Assembly: GCA_038373865.1 (NCBI GenBank)
Contig: JAXGGA010001159.1
Location: 1-64,000 of the forward strand
DNA from: Uloborus plumipes
Taxonomy: Eukaryota; Arthropoda; Arachnida; Araneae; Uloboridae
Length of the DNA: 64,000 nucleotides
Direction: 5' to 3'
Shown: in pieces, positions 43,801 through 59,100 of the stretch
Numbering within the stretch: the first letter of the stretch is position 1
How the letters are laid out: each line of letters starts with the position of its first letter
Program-made: the position numbers and the translations under genes
Notes under the pieces: model-generated
Database searches by the model: none
Told to the model about the DNA's origin: nothing
The model's input: the letters and a program-made list of their open reading frames with translations, nothing else

Positions 43801-46800
43801 TTAGTATTCTTATTATAAAGTAATTCATTTGTGGCGGGGGGGGGGGTCAACAGCATTCTTTTCTTGTCACACTTCTGTTTAGCTACGTACCTTTCCTTTC
43901 TTTCCCTTAAAAAAAATTTTTTTTTTTTCTTTTTCATTTTTCGTTGTTTCGTTACTTTTCTGTTTTCGTTTTTTTCCAAGTCAAGGCCATTTACGGCAAA
44001 TTATGAACCAAATATACTTTACTAAACTTTTGCCCCATACGTAGAAGGAAAACGTTCAAACAGTTATATATGCTTAAGTTATTTCTAATGCGAAAGCTGC
44101 TTTTTAGGCCCCCATTGTTGCGAGGACATCGGCAGCCATCTCTTGTGTCTTTGTCATATGTGGCTGGGGCACCAAAAAAGTGGAGGATCAAGAAGAATGG
44201 AGGGAGGGGGGCCGCATGTCTTAAGCTGTTTTTTTTTTCTTGCAAAATTGGCTATATTTCAGGATTTTAACATTACTGGTTAAATGACTCTTAAAATATA
44301 CCAAATGCGAACATAAAATCAAGACAGGTGGTCACCGCAGACTCCCCCTTCCGGTCCAAAGGGCCAGTTTTATGAAAGAACATAAAAAAAGATTATATTT
44401 GGAATATTCAGCTTTTGTATTCGTGAAATAAATCAATCCACTAAGTAAAAAAATCATTTTTCAAGTGATTGATCAATACGTTTTAATTGTGAAAAGTGAA
44501 CAGGCAAGGTCCCTTTACTTTTGAAAGTGAGTAGGCAGTCGCCCCCCTTGACCCTCTGTACGAGCCGCCCATGGTCTTTGTCTTAGTCACACCATAGTTA
44601 TATGTTAATATTCTTCCACTCTCTCAATTAAAAAATAAAGTAACAAACGTTTTTTCTCTCTTTTTTCAGAGTTTCAAAATTGGAGATCCACTTTTTGACA
44701 AAATGGTTTCTTCACTCACGGGAGAAGATTGGAAAAGAGTTCGCACAGTTATCACACCCACATTCACAACAGGAAAAATAAAGAGGGTAACAGAACTTTT
44801 TGAAAAAATTATAACTCCTTGTAGAACTTAAAACTTTGGTTTTCTATAGTTAAAGCATTATCCTTAATTTAGTAACCTATGGCATTACATAAATGTGAAT
44901 GAGTAAGGAAGGGATGGAATAACCGAACACTATCTCATCACGTGTTTGGTGCTGCATCGAAGAAGCAAGTTGTTTTTTTTTTTTTTTTTTTTTTTTTTGA
45001 GCGACTGCTGTCAGTTATCAGTTTTAGGGTGAGGGGCATATGGGCCCGTGCCCTCTCAAAGCGATTAAACTGATTTAATTATAATATTACATATTATTTG
45101 ATTTATGTCTGAATATCACGATTCAAATTCTTTGAACTATTAAGAAAAATAAATTCATAAAATCATTTTTGCTTCCTACTATTGTAACGTCGGAGTCAGA
45201 AATCAGTATTAAGTGGATTAATTGATTGATTTATAATTTAAAGGAACATAATTACTGCGATTCGTCCATTAATTCTAATTTGTTAGAATCCGTAATAACC
45301 CTTAAAAAGCCTAACAAGCGTTTAAAAAGAACTTTGAAAACTTTATTAGGAAAAATGGTATGAGGAGGCACTGTTAACTTTTGCTCTCACGCGCCTCCTC
45401 TAAAAATTACATCTGTAACTGCCCATGATTGATGTAAAACGAATGCGGAGTCTATCTTCTTATTTTGATAGATTTCGATGGAATAACGAGAGCGGCAATC
45501 GCATCAATATATAATTTCATCTACAAATTAGCATAGTCTCACCGAAAATTTAGCTTTTGAGAAAAATTTGAAAAAGATGCGATTCGAAAAGGAATCAAAT
45601 ATGACATCTTATCAATCCTTTCATTTATACTTTCCATTGGAAATACTTTAACACAGACAAGAAAAAATTGTTAAGCATCTGTTCTTAGAAGATATTCTTA
45701 CGCTCAATAGTCCATAGAAACTAAAAGATGATTGATCCAGGTATGACAGAACAGTTTGAACTGATTGAATTTTGTATTACAACATGGCGCATGTTTGCAC
45801 TCAGTGGCATAGGCGCTAGAACACAAAATTTCCATTTAAAGTGTCCTAATTCGAATTATGTGAAGAGCATGGGTGCTATTAAATTGTAAAGGAGGCAATG
45901 TGCTTTGGCTAGGTTTCCTAATAAAAAGTGCTCGCTATAACTTTTTATTTGACTTATGTTACTCCAATTTTTAGAAAAGAATGGTTCACTTCTTATTGCA
46001 ATAGTAAACTACACTCCACTTCAAAGGAATATACGTAAGAAACTACTTTAGGTGGTGAAGCTACATTAACCCACTAACCCACATTTTATTTTCTCTTGAA
46101 ATTGGGGGGGGGGGGGAGGGACAATTCTTACAAGGATATGTAGTAACAGGTAGATTTTTTACTTCCTTTTACGTAGTAAAGGAAGTATTGTGATCACGAA
46201 AAAAATTTCACTCAAATTTCGGTCTAAATTTTGACTTTGCTCACCCCTGAATGATTGTCGCGTACTTTTTTCGACCTGTCAGCACGTGCATATGTACCTA
46301 ACAACATACAAACAGCCGAAAAATCAATTTCGACCACCCCCGAGTAAATTACGACGAGTTTTCTCGTGACGTCTGTATGTACGTACGTGCGGATGTATGT
46401 GCGGGTGTATGTGCGGATGTATGTGCGTATGTGGCTCGCATAACTCAAAAACTATATGCCGTAGAAACTTCTAGCTTGGTATGTAGGCTCTGAGGGGGGT
46501 CTAGTTGCGCACCTCCCCTTGTGATTGCATTCGAATGTTCCCAAAGGGGTCTTTTACCCCTTTTTTGGGGTAAATCAATGTTAATTTCAATACAAACTCA
46601 AGTGATATGAATTGGCGCCACCACTTGGCGACATGTTGCCAAACTTTTGGTCGCCAAGTGTGTGACGCCAACTTGGCGACATATCGCCAAGTTGGCGACA
46701 AATTTGGCGAAAATTTTTTTTTTTTCGAATTTGGGTTCAACTTGGCGCTATTGGCGATATTTTGCGAAAAATTCACTGAATGATGTTAAAATCGGCAATA

Positions 46801-49800
46801 TTTAGAAAATTAACCAGTGTGAAACATTTTTCTGCACTGTTTCGTGGCAGATTAGGGGAGTAAATATTTGAATTGCTACCTTGCTCACTCCAAGCCTTTT
46901 TTTTTAACACTTAAGGCAACTACTAAGAAATTTACACGTAAAAGGAAGTAGTGTGGGGTCCATACCAGATTTTTTTTTTAACTCTAACGCACCTTTGCGG
47001 AAGTTAGCATCATTAACTGCCGTATTAGTGGTTAAAATTTTCTGACAGCAAAAAACGGGTCACAGTTTTAAATCATATTTTTTCAGTTAATTACAAGAAT
47101 ATAGACAATCTTATTAGTTGTTCGTATTTTTAATATTTTTTCTGTGTATATTTTCAGATGGTGAAAATTTTCAAAGATTGTGCAAGGACATGCGTTGAGA
47201 ACTACAAAGTTTACGCGGAACAAGGAAAACCTGCTAATTTGAAAAAGTAATATGGTGGTCTTTTTTATTTTTATTAATAAAAAATGCAAATGTTTTGCCA
47301 AATTTCCTCAAAATGATTTTCAACTCAACTTCTTATTAGCCTTTTTTTACTACATATCGACAAGAGCTACAATCAAAAATTTTGAAAGGCATTTTGAAGG
47401 GGAGCCAAAGCTGTCTTGAAAACAACATGTCGAGCAAGCAAGCCTGTCCTCTATATTGCCATGCATAGAACAAAAGTGCTTTCTGCACTTTTTATTCAGT
47501 TGGATCTTTGACACTTATTTAACCTAAATGGAACTTTTTATGGTCGTTTATCAATTTCATTTTTTTATTTTAATCTGAAAAAGTTGCATCTGAATCAAAT
47601 ACATGGAGGCGTAAAACTTTATAAAACGGCATTTCTCAGTTATAACACAACTACAGATACGACTTTTGAGCTTCCGTAGCTCCACTTTTAACTGTAGACT
47701 ATTGCCTAGGTTTCGCACCTATTGAGATGACAGTAAAATGCGCTTGTTGCTATAAACCGTTGTTTGGGTATCGAACCAACAAGAATTTATCTATCCCATT
47801 ACTGCGTCACAGTTCAATCAGCAAATCATAGTCCTCTGAATGAAAAATCGAAATTTGTGTAACGTAAAGACACACAAAAGAAGTAAACTTCTTTTTTTAT
47901 TACTGGGAATAGTTTTCCATATCTATCACCGAATCTTTATATAACTTTTGTCGTGCTAAAGCTTCTTGTTCCAAATTATGACATCTACTGAACATATCCA
48001 GGGCCGGTCTTAGGCGAATTGAACCGATGGGGCCTAATCGAATTCCGCGCAAGCAGGGGTCCCACCGCCAACAAATCATTTTTTCACTTCACATAAAAAT
48101 AAAACAATGGAAATAAAAAGTTAATAAGTATATATTTAGCTTATGGTTAACCTGGAGTGTTATGCTACGTTCAGTTCAACTTATGGGGTAGGGGAGGTTT
48201 CTGAAACTTTTTCCACCTCTATTCTTCTCTCAAAGTTATCAAATATATTTCAAAAACAAATTATGTCAATTTATTTTAAAAAAATTAAATATGTGTCGAT
48301 TTGAAAATCCAAAATCCAGGGCCGTAATGACTGTATTCTATACTCTGTAGTCAAAATAAATGAGATAATGTGGCCCCAATGTAAAAATTCTTAAAGATTA
48401 TCGTCAGTAAGTACGGTGGTAATAACACAGGGCCCCCTCGCAGTGTGCTTTTAGAAAGGAGAGCTTCCAAATTTCTTTCCCTTTTCCAAAACACCACCAA
48501 TGATAACTTAAAATTGCATTTTAAAGCCTAAAAGCAAAACATTTTCCGAGAAAGCCCTCAAACCCTTTTCCATTCGTCAAAATTACCAAACATAGAAAAA
48601 AAAATACATTTTTCATTTCGAAAGATTTCCAAGAGAGAGCACTTATTTCCTTTTTCTGCTTTTAAGGAATTATAAACATTTTAAAAATATCAATGCTCAA
48701 TTTTCTGGGCTTCAGCTCCCGAATCCTGACCATTTCTTCAACGTCACTAAAAATAGACTAAAGTGTGTATTTAGGGCATCAATTTCAAAACATTTCCGGG
48801 GAGGGAGTCCGAACTTTCTTTATTAATACCAAAGATGGTCTGAAATTGCGATTTTAAAAGTTTTTGATTTTGAAAACTTCCATCTTCCTAACTGCGTCCA
48901 AAGATAGCCTGAAATTGCGTTTTTTTAAACTTAACTATGAAAAGGTTTTGGTCCCTAAACAATTCCTTCCAAAGAAAGAGTGGTTACGTAGTTCTGTTCG
49001 GAAGTTTATATCCCCCCCCCCCCCCCATGATAAGTTTAATCTTAAAATTTCCCAAAGTGAAAATTAAGTTTTTCAATATGTTGTGGAGCAACTTTAAGAG
49101 CAGTAGATCACTCACAAACGATTGTAAAATTAACTTTTTTAGAAATTGTGCAAAACGTTCAATTACTTCCTATTGAAACTCTTTAAGATAGAAGAGACTG
49201 CAAACTGTTTTGTTGATTTTGATTGCATTACTGCACAAACCTATGAGAAGAGATTACTTGCAATACTGTTTGTCAAAAATAAAGTCTATGCTAAAGATTT
49301 CGGTTAGAGCAAATATCTCCAGAATACATTGATTTCAATTTCGAAAATTGAGCATGAAAGTACAAAATGTGAAAACTACTAGTTAATGATTATTGACAAA
49401 TATATTTTCTTTTATTTTAGGATTTATGGCGCCTTCACGATGGACATCATTGCAAGCTCTGCGTTTTCCACTAAGCTCGACTCCCATAATGACCCAGAAA
49501 ACAAATTCGTCAAAGCTGCGAGAGATGTTTTCACTACGAACCTCAGCTGGAGATTTGTTCTTTTCCGTAAGCCATTATTTTGTTTCTGTTTGTCTGCTAC
49601 TGTCTGACCATGAAAACCGCGCCTAGCACTCGCGAACAGTTCCACCTAAAAAAGGGGTGATGGGTTGTGACCGGGAACTTTCCGAAGTTTTCAATTTAAA
49701 ACTTGCATTTTTCCTGTCCTTTTGACACATTCAACTGAACTATGTATTTGAAATTAGCATCGTTGTTTGATACGGTTCAAAATGCTTTTTATTATTATTC

Positions 49801-52800
49801 CTCTTATTGTTATCTTACCTAACACCCCTATTTTCGTACGATCAGAGAAGACTTTACGCATGCGTAAATACGCGGAAGGTTTTACCTAAGAAAATCAGAC
49901 AGTAGGGTGTTCACTCGCAGGAATACATCTTCAAACCTCACGAAACTGTCATCACATTCTACACAAAATGGCTTCTTGAAAAATACCTCTATTAAACTTT
50001 CCGCCAAATTGGCGAAAATTTTGTGAAGTTTGAGCATGAAATTTTATTTTAGAACCGATGAAGAAAGAATCGTCGTGACTAACGAAACTTTAATGATTGA
50101 AGAATCCTCGAAAGTGAGTGATGCGTTTATGAGGGTGTTGCTCAGAGGCGGATACAAGAGAAGGGCGATGGGAGCTATCGCCTCTCCCTTAGAGGACTCT
50201 TTCCCGGTAAATTTTTAATAGTGAAGTTCTAAAAATGCAATTTTATACAAGTTTTAATGAAGTTGGGGAAGATGTTTTGGGGCTCTCCCTCGAAAATGTT
50301 TCGGAATTGAAGACCAAAACCTTTGTGATCAGGATTTGTAAACCAGTATGTACAGTAAAAAGTAAGTAAGAATTATCAATCGTCCTTCAGTTTAAAAAAC
50401 TTCTGGATCCGCTCTTGGTATTGCTTTTTGATATTTTGTGAAAACTAAATTTTCCTACTCCCGTCATTTTTTCATTGAAAACTATACTATTAATAATAAT
50501 AGTGAATTATACTCAGGGCGGGAGAGGGAGATTTTCGAACCTTTATAACTAAACGTAGTTGTCTACAATAAGAAGGAAATGCGTGAGGGTCATTCCACCT
50601 TTACGTGCGGGACAATCAGGCTCAAAATGTTCACCGACATTTTGCTATAGCTCTTTATATTTTAACTCAGCAGGAGTGAACACATTTTTGAATCTATATA
50701 TTTAATGCAAAGATACTCCTGACCTGACAAAAATTAGATTTTTGTTTAATAATTTTGTTATTGAAAATTTAATTTATTTGTATGCGTCTCGTGCGGAACA
50801 GCCAAAGTCAACCTCGTGTCATGTGCTGTATGAGTTAATTAAAGTGTTTGTTCTATTAGTATTGCAATGACAAAACAAACTGTAGATTTTGAGAGCTTAG
50901 GTTCCATTGTAGATGAAACATATCTCATTTGCTGAGGAATAATAATTTTAGCCGTTGAAAAAATATGTTGGGGATATTCCACGGAAAGGTACTGTCTGAT
51001 TTTTTAGTAAAACCTTCTGCGCATTTAATCATGCGTAAGGTCTTCTCCGATCTTACCAAAATAGGAGTGATAGATCAGATAACAATAAGGGGAAGAATAA
51101 TAAGAAGCATTTTGATCCGTATCAAACAACGTAGAACGATGCTAATTTCAAATACATAGTTTAGCTCAATATGCAAAAGGATAGCAAAAATGCAAGTTTT
51201 AAATTGAAAACTTCGGAAAGTTCCCACTCACAACCCATCACCCCTTTTTTAAGTGGAATGGTTCGCGAGTGCTAGGCGCGGTTTTCGTGGACAGACAGTA
51301 CTTAAGAAAATCAAACAGTAGCTTCGTTCTTATCCACCCTAACCTTTTATTTGTTTATTCATTTATTTACTTTTTCGGATGAATGACAGAGTGGCTTTAT
51401 TGAATTCTCCTAAGCTTAGTTCATTAGTTTTATACTCTGTGCCTCATGGGGTTAAGAGCTCTTTGAGCTTGATATTTCCCTCGATTCCTCCACACATTAA
51501 ATGTACTCATTTGTTTTGGCAAGAGAGAAGTTTCCCAGAGTCTATCAGTTTAGAATTGAAATGTATTTGCGTTTTCATCTGAAATAGTTTAAATCGATGA
51601 AAGAGAAAAAAGGAAAGGTAACCATTTCAAAATTTCTGAAGTTTTCTACGTGAATAAAAATAAAAAGATTGATACAAAATAAATAAGCAGAAATAAAGCT
51701 CGAAAGGCAAACAGCAGTCTACATAGCAGTTCAATGGAGTAACGACGATCACGATGACTGCCATGAAATAGTTTACGATCAACATAAAATAAGGAGAAAC
51801 ATACCTGTTGGTTTTGAGGATACTTCATATTTTAGAAATCTTGTTAAATTTACAGATCAAAGACTTATGAAATGGTATGGAGAAAAGGACCTCATATCTT
51901 AACATTTTTATAAATTACAATACACAATGATGCATGATACATAATAATACTAAGTCCACCGGAATTACATGGAGGACTAAAACAACTTATATTTAAAACT
52001 ACGGATGCACTTATTAATCGGCAGCACCGATTAATCTGCCATAATCGGCCACTTTTCCGATTAATCGATGAAAAAAAATATTTTTTAAACATTTTTTGAA
52101 GTATACCTTCACTAAGAAAGTACGATGAATAAGTTTATTAACAGTAATAATAATCCTCACAGTTGATATAAAATTTTTAATAAATTAATTTTCCTATTTT
52201 GAATAAATATACATACAGACAATGTTGCAACATTTTTTATTGATACTTTTTTCTTTAGCATATTGCTTTTATATAACTTCTAATTTTCACAAGTAATAAG
52301 TCTTGAATTAAATGGCTACTAATAATTGAAAAAAAAAATAAATTAAAAGTGATCCTAAATTAGGAATGTTCATCACAGCCTGCCCTAATTTCTTGTTTTT
52401 AATTTTATGTCTAGTTAGCATAATTAACATTGTGTTAATGTAATATTATTGTCAACAACATGAAAATTGTTTCTAAGAAATTGGATGAAACTTAGAAATT
52501 ATTTTGGGAAAATTAGGAAAACGGAAAAAAAACATCTTCTCTCAGAAATAATTACTATTTCTAAAATCAGAATCGTAAAAGAAAGAAAAAAAAACTATGG
52601 TGAAATCAGTAGTATTAAAAACAATAATCTTTATCATTAATCGGCTCAGCCGATTAATCGGTAACCGGCCAATTAGCTTATTGGTGCATCCCTACTTAAA
52701 ACGCAAGATATATTCAATGATTATAAACATATTTTCGCAAAATGAATTGCAGAATGTGAATTTATTAGTTATCATCAATTTGTTTCTCCAAATAATATCA

Positions 52801-53138
52801 GCACTTTTTTATTGAATAAGGTGGTAACTAGTGAATAAAAGAAGCAACTGAAAGGCATTTAGTTTTCTGAGACACCATTTTATTTTATCCGATAATGTAA
52901 CTTTTTGTGCAGAAGTTGTAATTTCCATGCAAAACGATTTACTCTTGGTTTACGCACATCTTCCTTTGCAGTTTTGTTCCCTCAAGTGATGAGAACGTTC
53001 AGTATCAGTGTTTTCCCACCCAAAGGAATGCGGTTTTTCAAGGATGTCACATACGAGATCATACAAGAGAGGAAGAGAACTGGAAAGGTATCTTTTTGTA
53101 CTTCTTAATACGCTTTTATTAGTTTCACTTTGGGTATG

Positions 53139-53169
<31 letters not shown>

Positions 53170-56100
53170 CTTTGAATAAAGGATAAAATTCACGTTCTTT
53201 ACAACTATTAATGTAATATATTTAATACTATTATTAATACTAAAGGTTAAACTATATATTATATGTTGATGTAAGAGTATTAGAAGTGTTTCAGTTGTTT
53301 GTATGTAACTCTGAATACGAGATAAAAATAACTTTCTTTGCAAATATATAAAGAATATATTTTTTACTATTATCAATACTAAAGGCTTAACTATCTTATA
53401 TAAACTATATTACTTATATGACTTGTTGATTCATTATAAAAGCATCCATTCATTATAAAAGCGTATTTTTCTGTTTTTAAAACTAATTTAAAGATTATTT
53501 CCATTACATTTTATATGACATAAGATGTGGTGCGAGAATAATCCTAAGGTGAAGGTGATCTTTAAGAATGAAAAAAGCATTCTTCAACGATTTCTGTATG
53601 ATTTCATAGTTTACACCGACTTTTATAAGAATCGACATTTCTATTACAGCAGCTCTTATCCGCATTTTGATTAATTATGCATTAAAATCATTGAATATTC
53701 TAATCGGTGGGTTTGATATTTTTTATGTTCAAAGGTCTCAACATTGCTGTAATCTATCACTTAGGGTAAAAATAAGCAATTTTGACTCACAAAATAAAAT
53801 GAAAATGGAAGATTTATTTGTAGGATGAGAACTAAGTTTCCACACGTTGTTACTGTACATTCGTCCTCTGCACGTTGTCAATAAAGTTCTAAAATTTCTT
53901 ACATTAGAAAGAATCTGAGCATGTGTGCATAAGTGCAAAGGTCTTTTCCAGAGTTAATCACTCACACTCATTTTCGGTCTTATTTTCATTGTTAAAGTGC
54001 ATTATGACTTTATTTATGTTCAGATTCAAATAGAGGAAAAGTTCTTACATTGGCACCATCTATATTGTCCAGCCTCGAAAGGCACGCCTCGCCCATTGAA
54101 CGGTTCTATTTTTAAAAAGGGGTGACAGCCAGATAAAGAAACTATACCATGGCAGCATTTGTGCTTAGTCCGATGTTATTTTATTTTTCTAGAACTGATA
54201 AGAAGAGGGAATAAATTAAAAAAGACAAAAACATCAACGCAAACGAACACGTCAAAGAAACCAAGCCAACGAAGAACAAAACAAAACAAGCAAAATCTCC
54301 TCACCTTTCTTATCTCTCTTATGACCATTACATCTATTTTGACGAAAGACCTGAGGCATGCGCAAAAGCGTCCTGGGTCGCTGCAAAAAATATCAAACAG
54401 TATAACTAACACTTTCAAAATTAACCGACGTTCTTCACCCCCATTTTAACAATAGAATCGTTGAATCCTTTACCGATTGAAAGTCGCTTTATGACAACGC
54501 GCCCTAAATACGAACTGCCTACTGCTTTCTGGTTTTTAGCACGAAGTAAAATTTCTCCCTTGGTTCAAAACAGAGAAATTTACGATATTTTATTTCTAAA
54601 TTTAAATTTAAAAATTAGCCAATCAAAAAATTTAAGTTGAATATTGTTTGGATTTATCACCATAACAACGGTATCATCGAATTGCCGCAAGGTGGAGCTC
54701 AAAGTGGAACAACTGTCTCCCGTATTGAGGCATTTAGTATATAGTAGCATGTAGTAGGCATTTAGTATTTAGGAGGCGTTGCTTATAAACACCAGACTAA
54801 AAGATCATTATACGTTATGGGGTTACTGGTTGCTGAGATTTTTTCTCGTTGCGAATTTCAGAACGCCTAGCTGCAAATTTTTATTTATCGACAAATATAA
54901 ACTCATTGAAGTGGATGAACAAAACAGTTGAGGTTAATAACAGAAGAATAACTATTTATGCTTATTTTTCAGAAAAGGAACGACTTTTTGCAACTGTTGA
55001 TGGATACTGCAGATGAAGTAGAAGATCAAGAGAAGCAGGAAGTTGAGAAAGAAGATTTGACGGAAAATTATGGCAAAGATGATACCAGTCATCAGATTTT
55101 CAAGGGTGTCACCAAGAAGTGTAAGTCAGACAATTTAATTAGGTAAAAGCGTTCGTGTATGGTAAATACATTGCACAATGTATTTGAAATATAATTGAAG
55201 GGGCAAGTGGATAAAGGTGATATGTGACATTTGAATTTCGCCGATTCACACAAATTCAAATTAGTGTGTGTTCAATTGTGTTAACTGACAAACACAATTG
55301 AACAAACTGGGGCAAGTGAATAAAGGTGATATTTCTGTACCTCAGAACCAGACTAACGTAAGTCCATTTTCGTCATTTTTCGGTAGAGGGGAAAAACGAT
55401 TGTCGAATACATCGTTTTTCCTCTCTACTGAAAAATGACGAAAATGGACTTACGTTAGTCTGGTTCTGAGGTACAGATTTGACAATTCGTTAAATTTCTA
55501 AAAAAAGCTTTGAAAAAAAAAATATTACCTTATCGCCTTCATCCATGATAAAAAGTAAGTTTGTCCAAAACTGTCACGTAGCACCTTTATCCACTTGCCC
55601 CTTCAATTACAAATTATCTATTAGCCATAGTGTAATTATTTTGATTTTAATCTTACAATATTTTTTTATTATTAAAGTTATAAGAAAATCTATGCATTAA
55701 TGGTGGACTTGCGATGATGTTATAATTGTTCTCGACTGTTTACATATATAGCGATAGAGCTTTTGGTTTCACTATGAAAGTATGGGAAAGCAGTGAAAAT
55801 TTTATTTATTGCATATAAACAATAAATTAAATTTAAAAAAAGAAAAAATGACTAAAACCTTTTACTTAAAAAACAATTATACGTTTTACACTTTTTGTTC
55901 AATTTCTTGAATTTTGCATGTAATATAGGGATTCCAAATCTTTACTGATAATAGCATAAGATCATTGATTAGATACTCTGAAGTATTTCTTGTATGCACG
56001 TGCGTAGCTTCTCAAGCAATTTTACACTTTAGGTTCGGATCTTTACCAAGTTTATCATCTTAATTCTGCCCTTCATTTTGAGTTTTTTTTTGCAACATGA

Positions 56101-59100
56101 AGTATGCAAATAGGACGAATTATTGCGAAAATAAAGATCTTTCAGGTTAAATCAGAACACTATATTATAGAGCTCGCATTAAATGCTAGTGCTTATTTAA
56201 ATCAATTTTTCTTCAGAAGCTAATAAAAGTTTGGTTACTTATTTCAGCTCTTTCTTACGACGAGCTCATAGCAAATTGCGTTATATTCTTCCTCGCTGGA
56301 TATGACACCACGGCATCCACCCTGTCTTTTGCCAGCTACTTACTAGCTATCAATCCAGACGTTCAAGAAAAGTTGATTGCGGAAATCGATGAAGCATTAA
56401 AAGCCTCTAATGTAAGTCATTTTACATATGATTACATCAGTTGTAAAAATTGAGTCGTTCAGAATCAAAACCAGTTTATTCTACTTTTTACGTGAAAAAT
56501 AATTTTATTCAAAAAATGTCAGTTTAAAAGCATCTCAACCGATGTCTTAAAAACAATAAATCAAAAACCGCTAGATCTAAACAAAAAGTGAATAAAAAAA
56601 AGGGATTTGGTTTAAACCCTCTTCAGATCCATAGTTTAATTTTCCGAACTACAGATTTTGAGAAAGGGAAATTGGTTTTGATTCTAACCACTCAGTTGAA
56701 TAAGTACCTTCGTGGTAGAAAAGTAATTTAAGGTTTTTGAATATTTTATCGCACAAAAATTGCAGAGTACTGCAGCCACGTCTTTTGGGGCTACAATGAA
56801 CCCTTTTTCAATGCAACGAAGTGTGAGCTTTATGATGAAAACGCATTCGACAATCGGATGCTTAACGCTCATAATCTCGCTTCTTTTTAAACCTCGACGC
56901 TTGGCTTAGTATCATCGAGGCATTCTGGAGTGGAACTAATGTAAAAAGTTCTGAATAGTTTAGAAGCAATATTTAGCAACAGAGCAAACATTTTTTGTTT
57001 CGAGCAAAACAGGTATATTCTGATTTCAGATGCGTAACTGCTTAAAAGGTGGCATTTAACCCTTTATGCACCGACGGGACTCAGAAGTTCCGCTCATATT
57101 AATTTAGAATTATGAATTCTATATGGCTGGAATCATGCTGAAGCTTTTAAGTACCACTCCTTGTACTTCGCTAAGAGTCCGACAGATGGTACCTGCAAAT
57201 GGAAACAGTTTTCTTCGGGGGTGCTAAGGCGTAGGGGGCCGTAGACCCTACTGATTTTCAAAATTTGATAAATTAATTTGGGACATAAAAGGTTAAAATA
57301 ATGTATAGCGAAGTTAATTGCCGAAAAGATAGCTGATGCTAAAACATCTATGTTAGTACACGGGAAAATAGTTTTGTTTAGTATTCTTGCCCTTAATTCA
57401 AAAGATGCTTTTCAATATTGTAATTTAATTTATTTCCATTGATTTCAGGGAGAAATTACTTATGAAGCTATTCAAGAAATAAAGGGCTTGGACAACGTGA
57501 TTTCTGAAACTTTGAGGCTGTATCCACCAGCTATAAGGTAAGGCACACTGTTTTGCAATTTCAGTTTCCTTCATTAAAACTAATTTAAAATGGAGTGTAC
57601 GGAGTGATTGCACAAATTGGTCAAACGCTTCAGTATGATAAATACAACGCGTCACCGCAAAGTTATAGTGACGTCCCTACGAGCCACCATGATCATAACC
57701 ACCAGTCACAAAAAGACAGAAATACATCTTAGAGGAGTCACTTTGTAAGGCATTTGTGACATGCCTCCTGTGACTACACTGCTGCATTGCTGCAACAATT
57801 AATTTGCGTGCATTCCTGATTTTCCTGAAACAGGTTTCTACCTAATATTTTTAGGGGTCATTTCCAATTTATGAAGCATCAAAATAAGTATTACACTGAA
57901 AATATTTTTCTTTAAAGTAGTGTCTTTATGTTAATAATTATGAATATATAATATTGGTGTAGTAAATTACGAGGTTAATACGAAAAAGTGGTAATGCTAC
58001 TAATTGGGAAAAGAAGTAGTGTTTTGGTGGCAGATGATGATGATATTTATAAAATAATGATAATAATACGTAAAGATCCTTAAGTAAAGTTTATACATAC
58101 TAGAATCAACTATCTTCGAAAAATATCACTGAGCTTTTTTCGGCAGTGTCAAGTGTATATGCTCATTTTTTTTAAATATAAAATATAAAAAAGTCAATTG
58201 TATTTTTCAAAGAAAGAGAGAAAAAAAATAGTATTGTGCTTGTATTTAAGAAAGATTAAGAAGTAAGTAAATGATTTGTATAGTGGATATAACAATAACA
58301 AAAATAATACATTAACCGCAAATCTTGAGTAAATTAACAATAAATGAAAAGACATGTGCATAAATGAGTAAAAGAAGCAATCGCATAATATTTCATTCAA
58401 AGCAACAAGTGAATATTTTCAGCAATAAATATATCAAGGATTTTTTTCTTAATTTCACATTGAAAGATATTCTGTAAAAGAGAAAACAAATATTTTTAAG
58501 CAAGTATAAAATAAATAGATATTTTTTCCAGGTTGGAAAGACTCGCAGAACAAGACTACGTTCTAGGAGATACAGGAATAACCATACCGAAAGATATGAT
58601 TGTCACCATTCCTACTTGTGCCATGCACAAGGATCCAGAGTTTTTCCCTAATCCTGAGAAATTTGATCCTGATAGGTAGGTTTTAAAACATTTTTAGATG
58701 GTTTTTGAGTTTGGCTAAGTAAAATAAGAACTTTCGTAATTTCCATGCAGAACTTTCGTTGAACATGTAGTACCTCATTGAATGCTTGGAAAATGTTTTG
58801 CTCTATGTCAATTGATTTTGATGCTAATATACAGGGTATCCGAATCAAACGTATCGAATTTGAACAGTCGAAATATAACAAAAAAGTTTAAGCGGTACGA
58901 AGGCGATATTGGAAAGTTTTGACAGTTGAATTCTTAGAATTTGCTGGCAATGTTTTTCTTCTCGCGATCGAAGCATTTGCGCTTTTTATGAGGAGTCAAA
59001 GGGGAAAATGGCGTAATAGTAAAATAAGACACAAATTGTTCTTTGATATGCAATGCCGAGCCCAAATGTGTAATAGCAGTGCAGTGAATGTTTCGAACAG

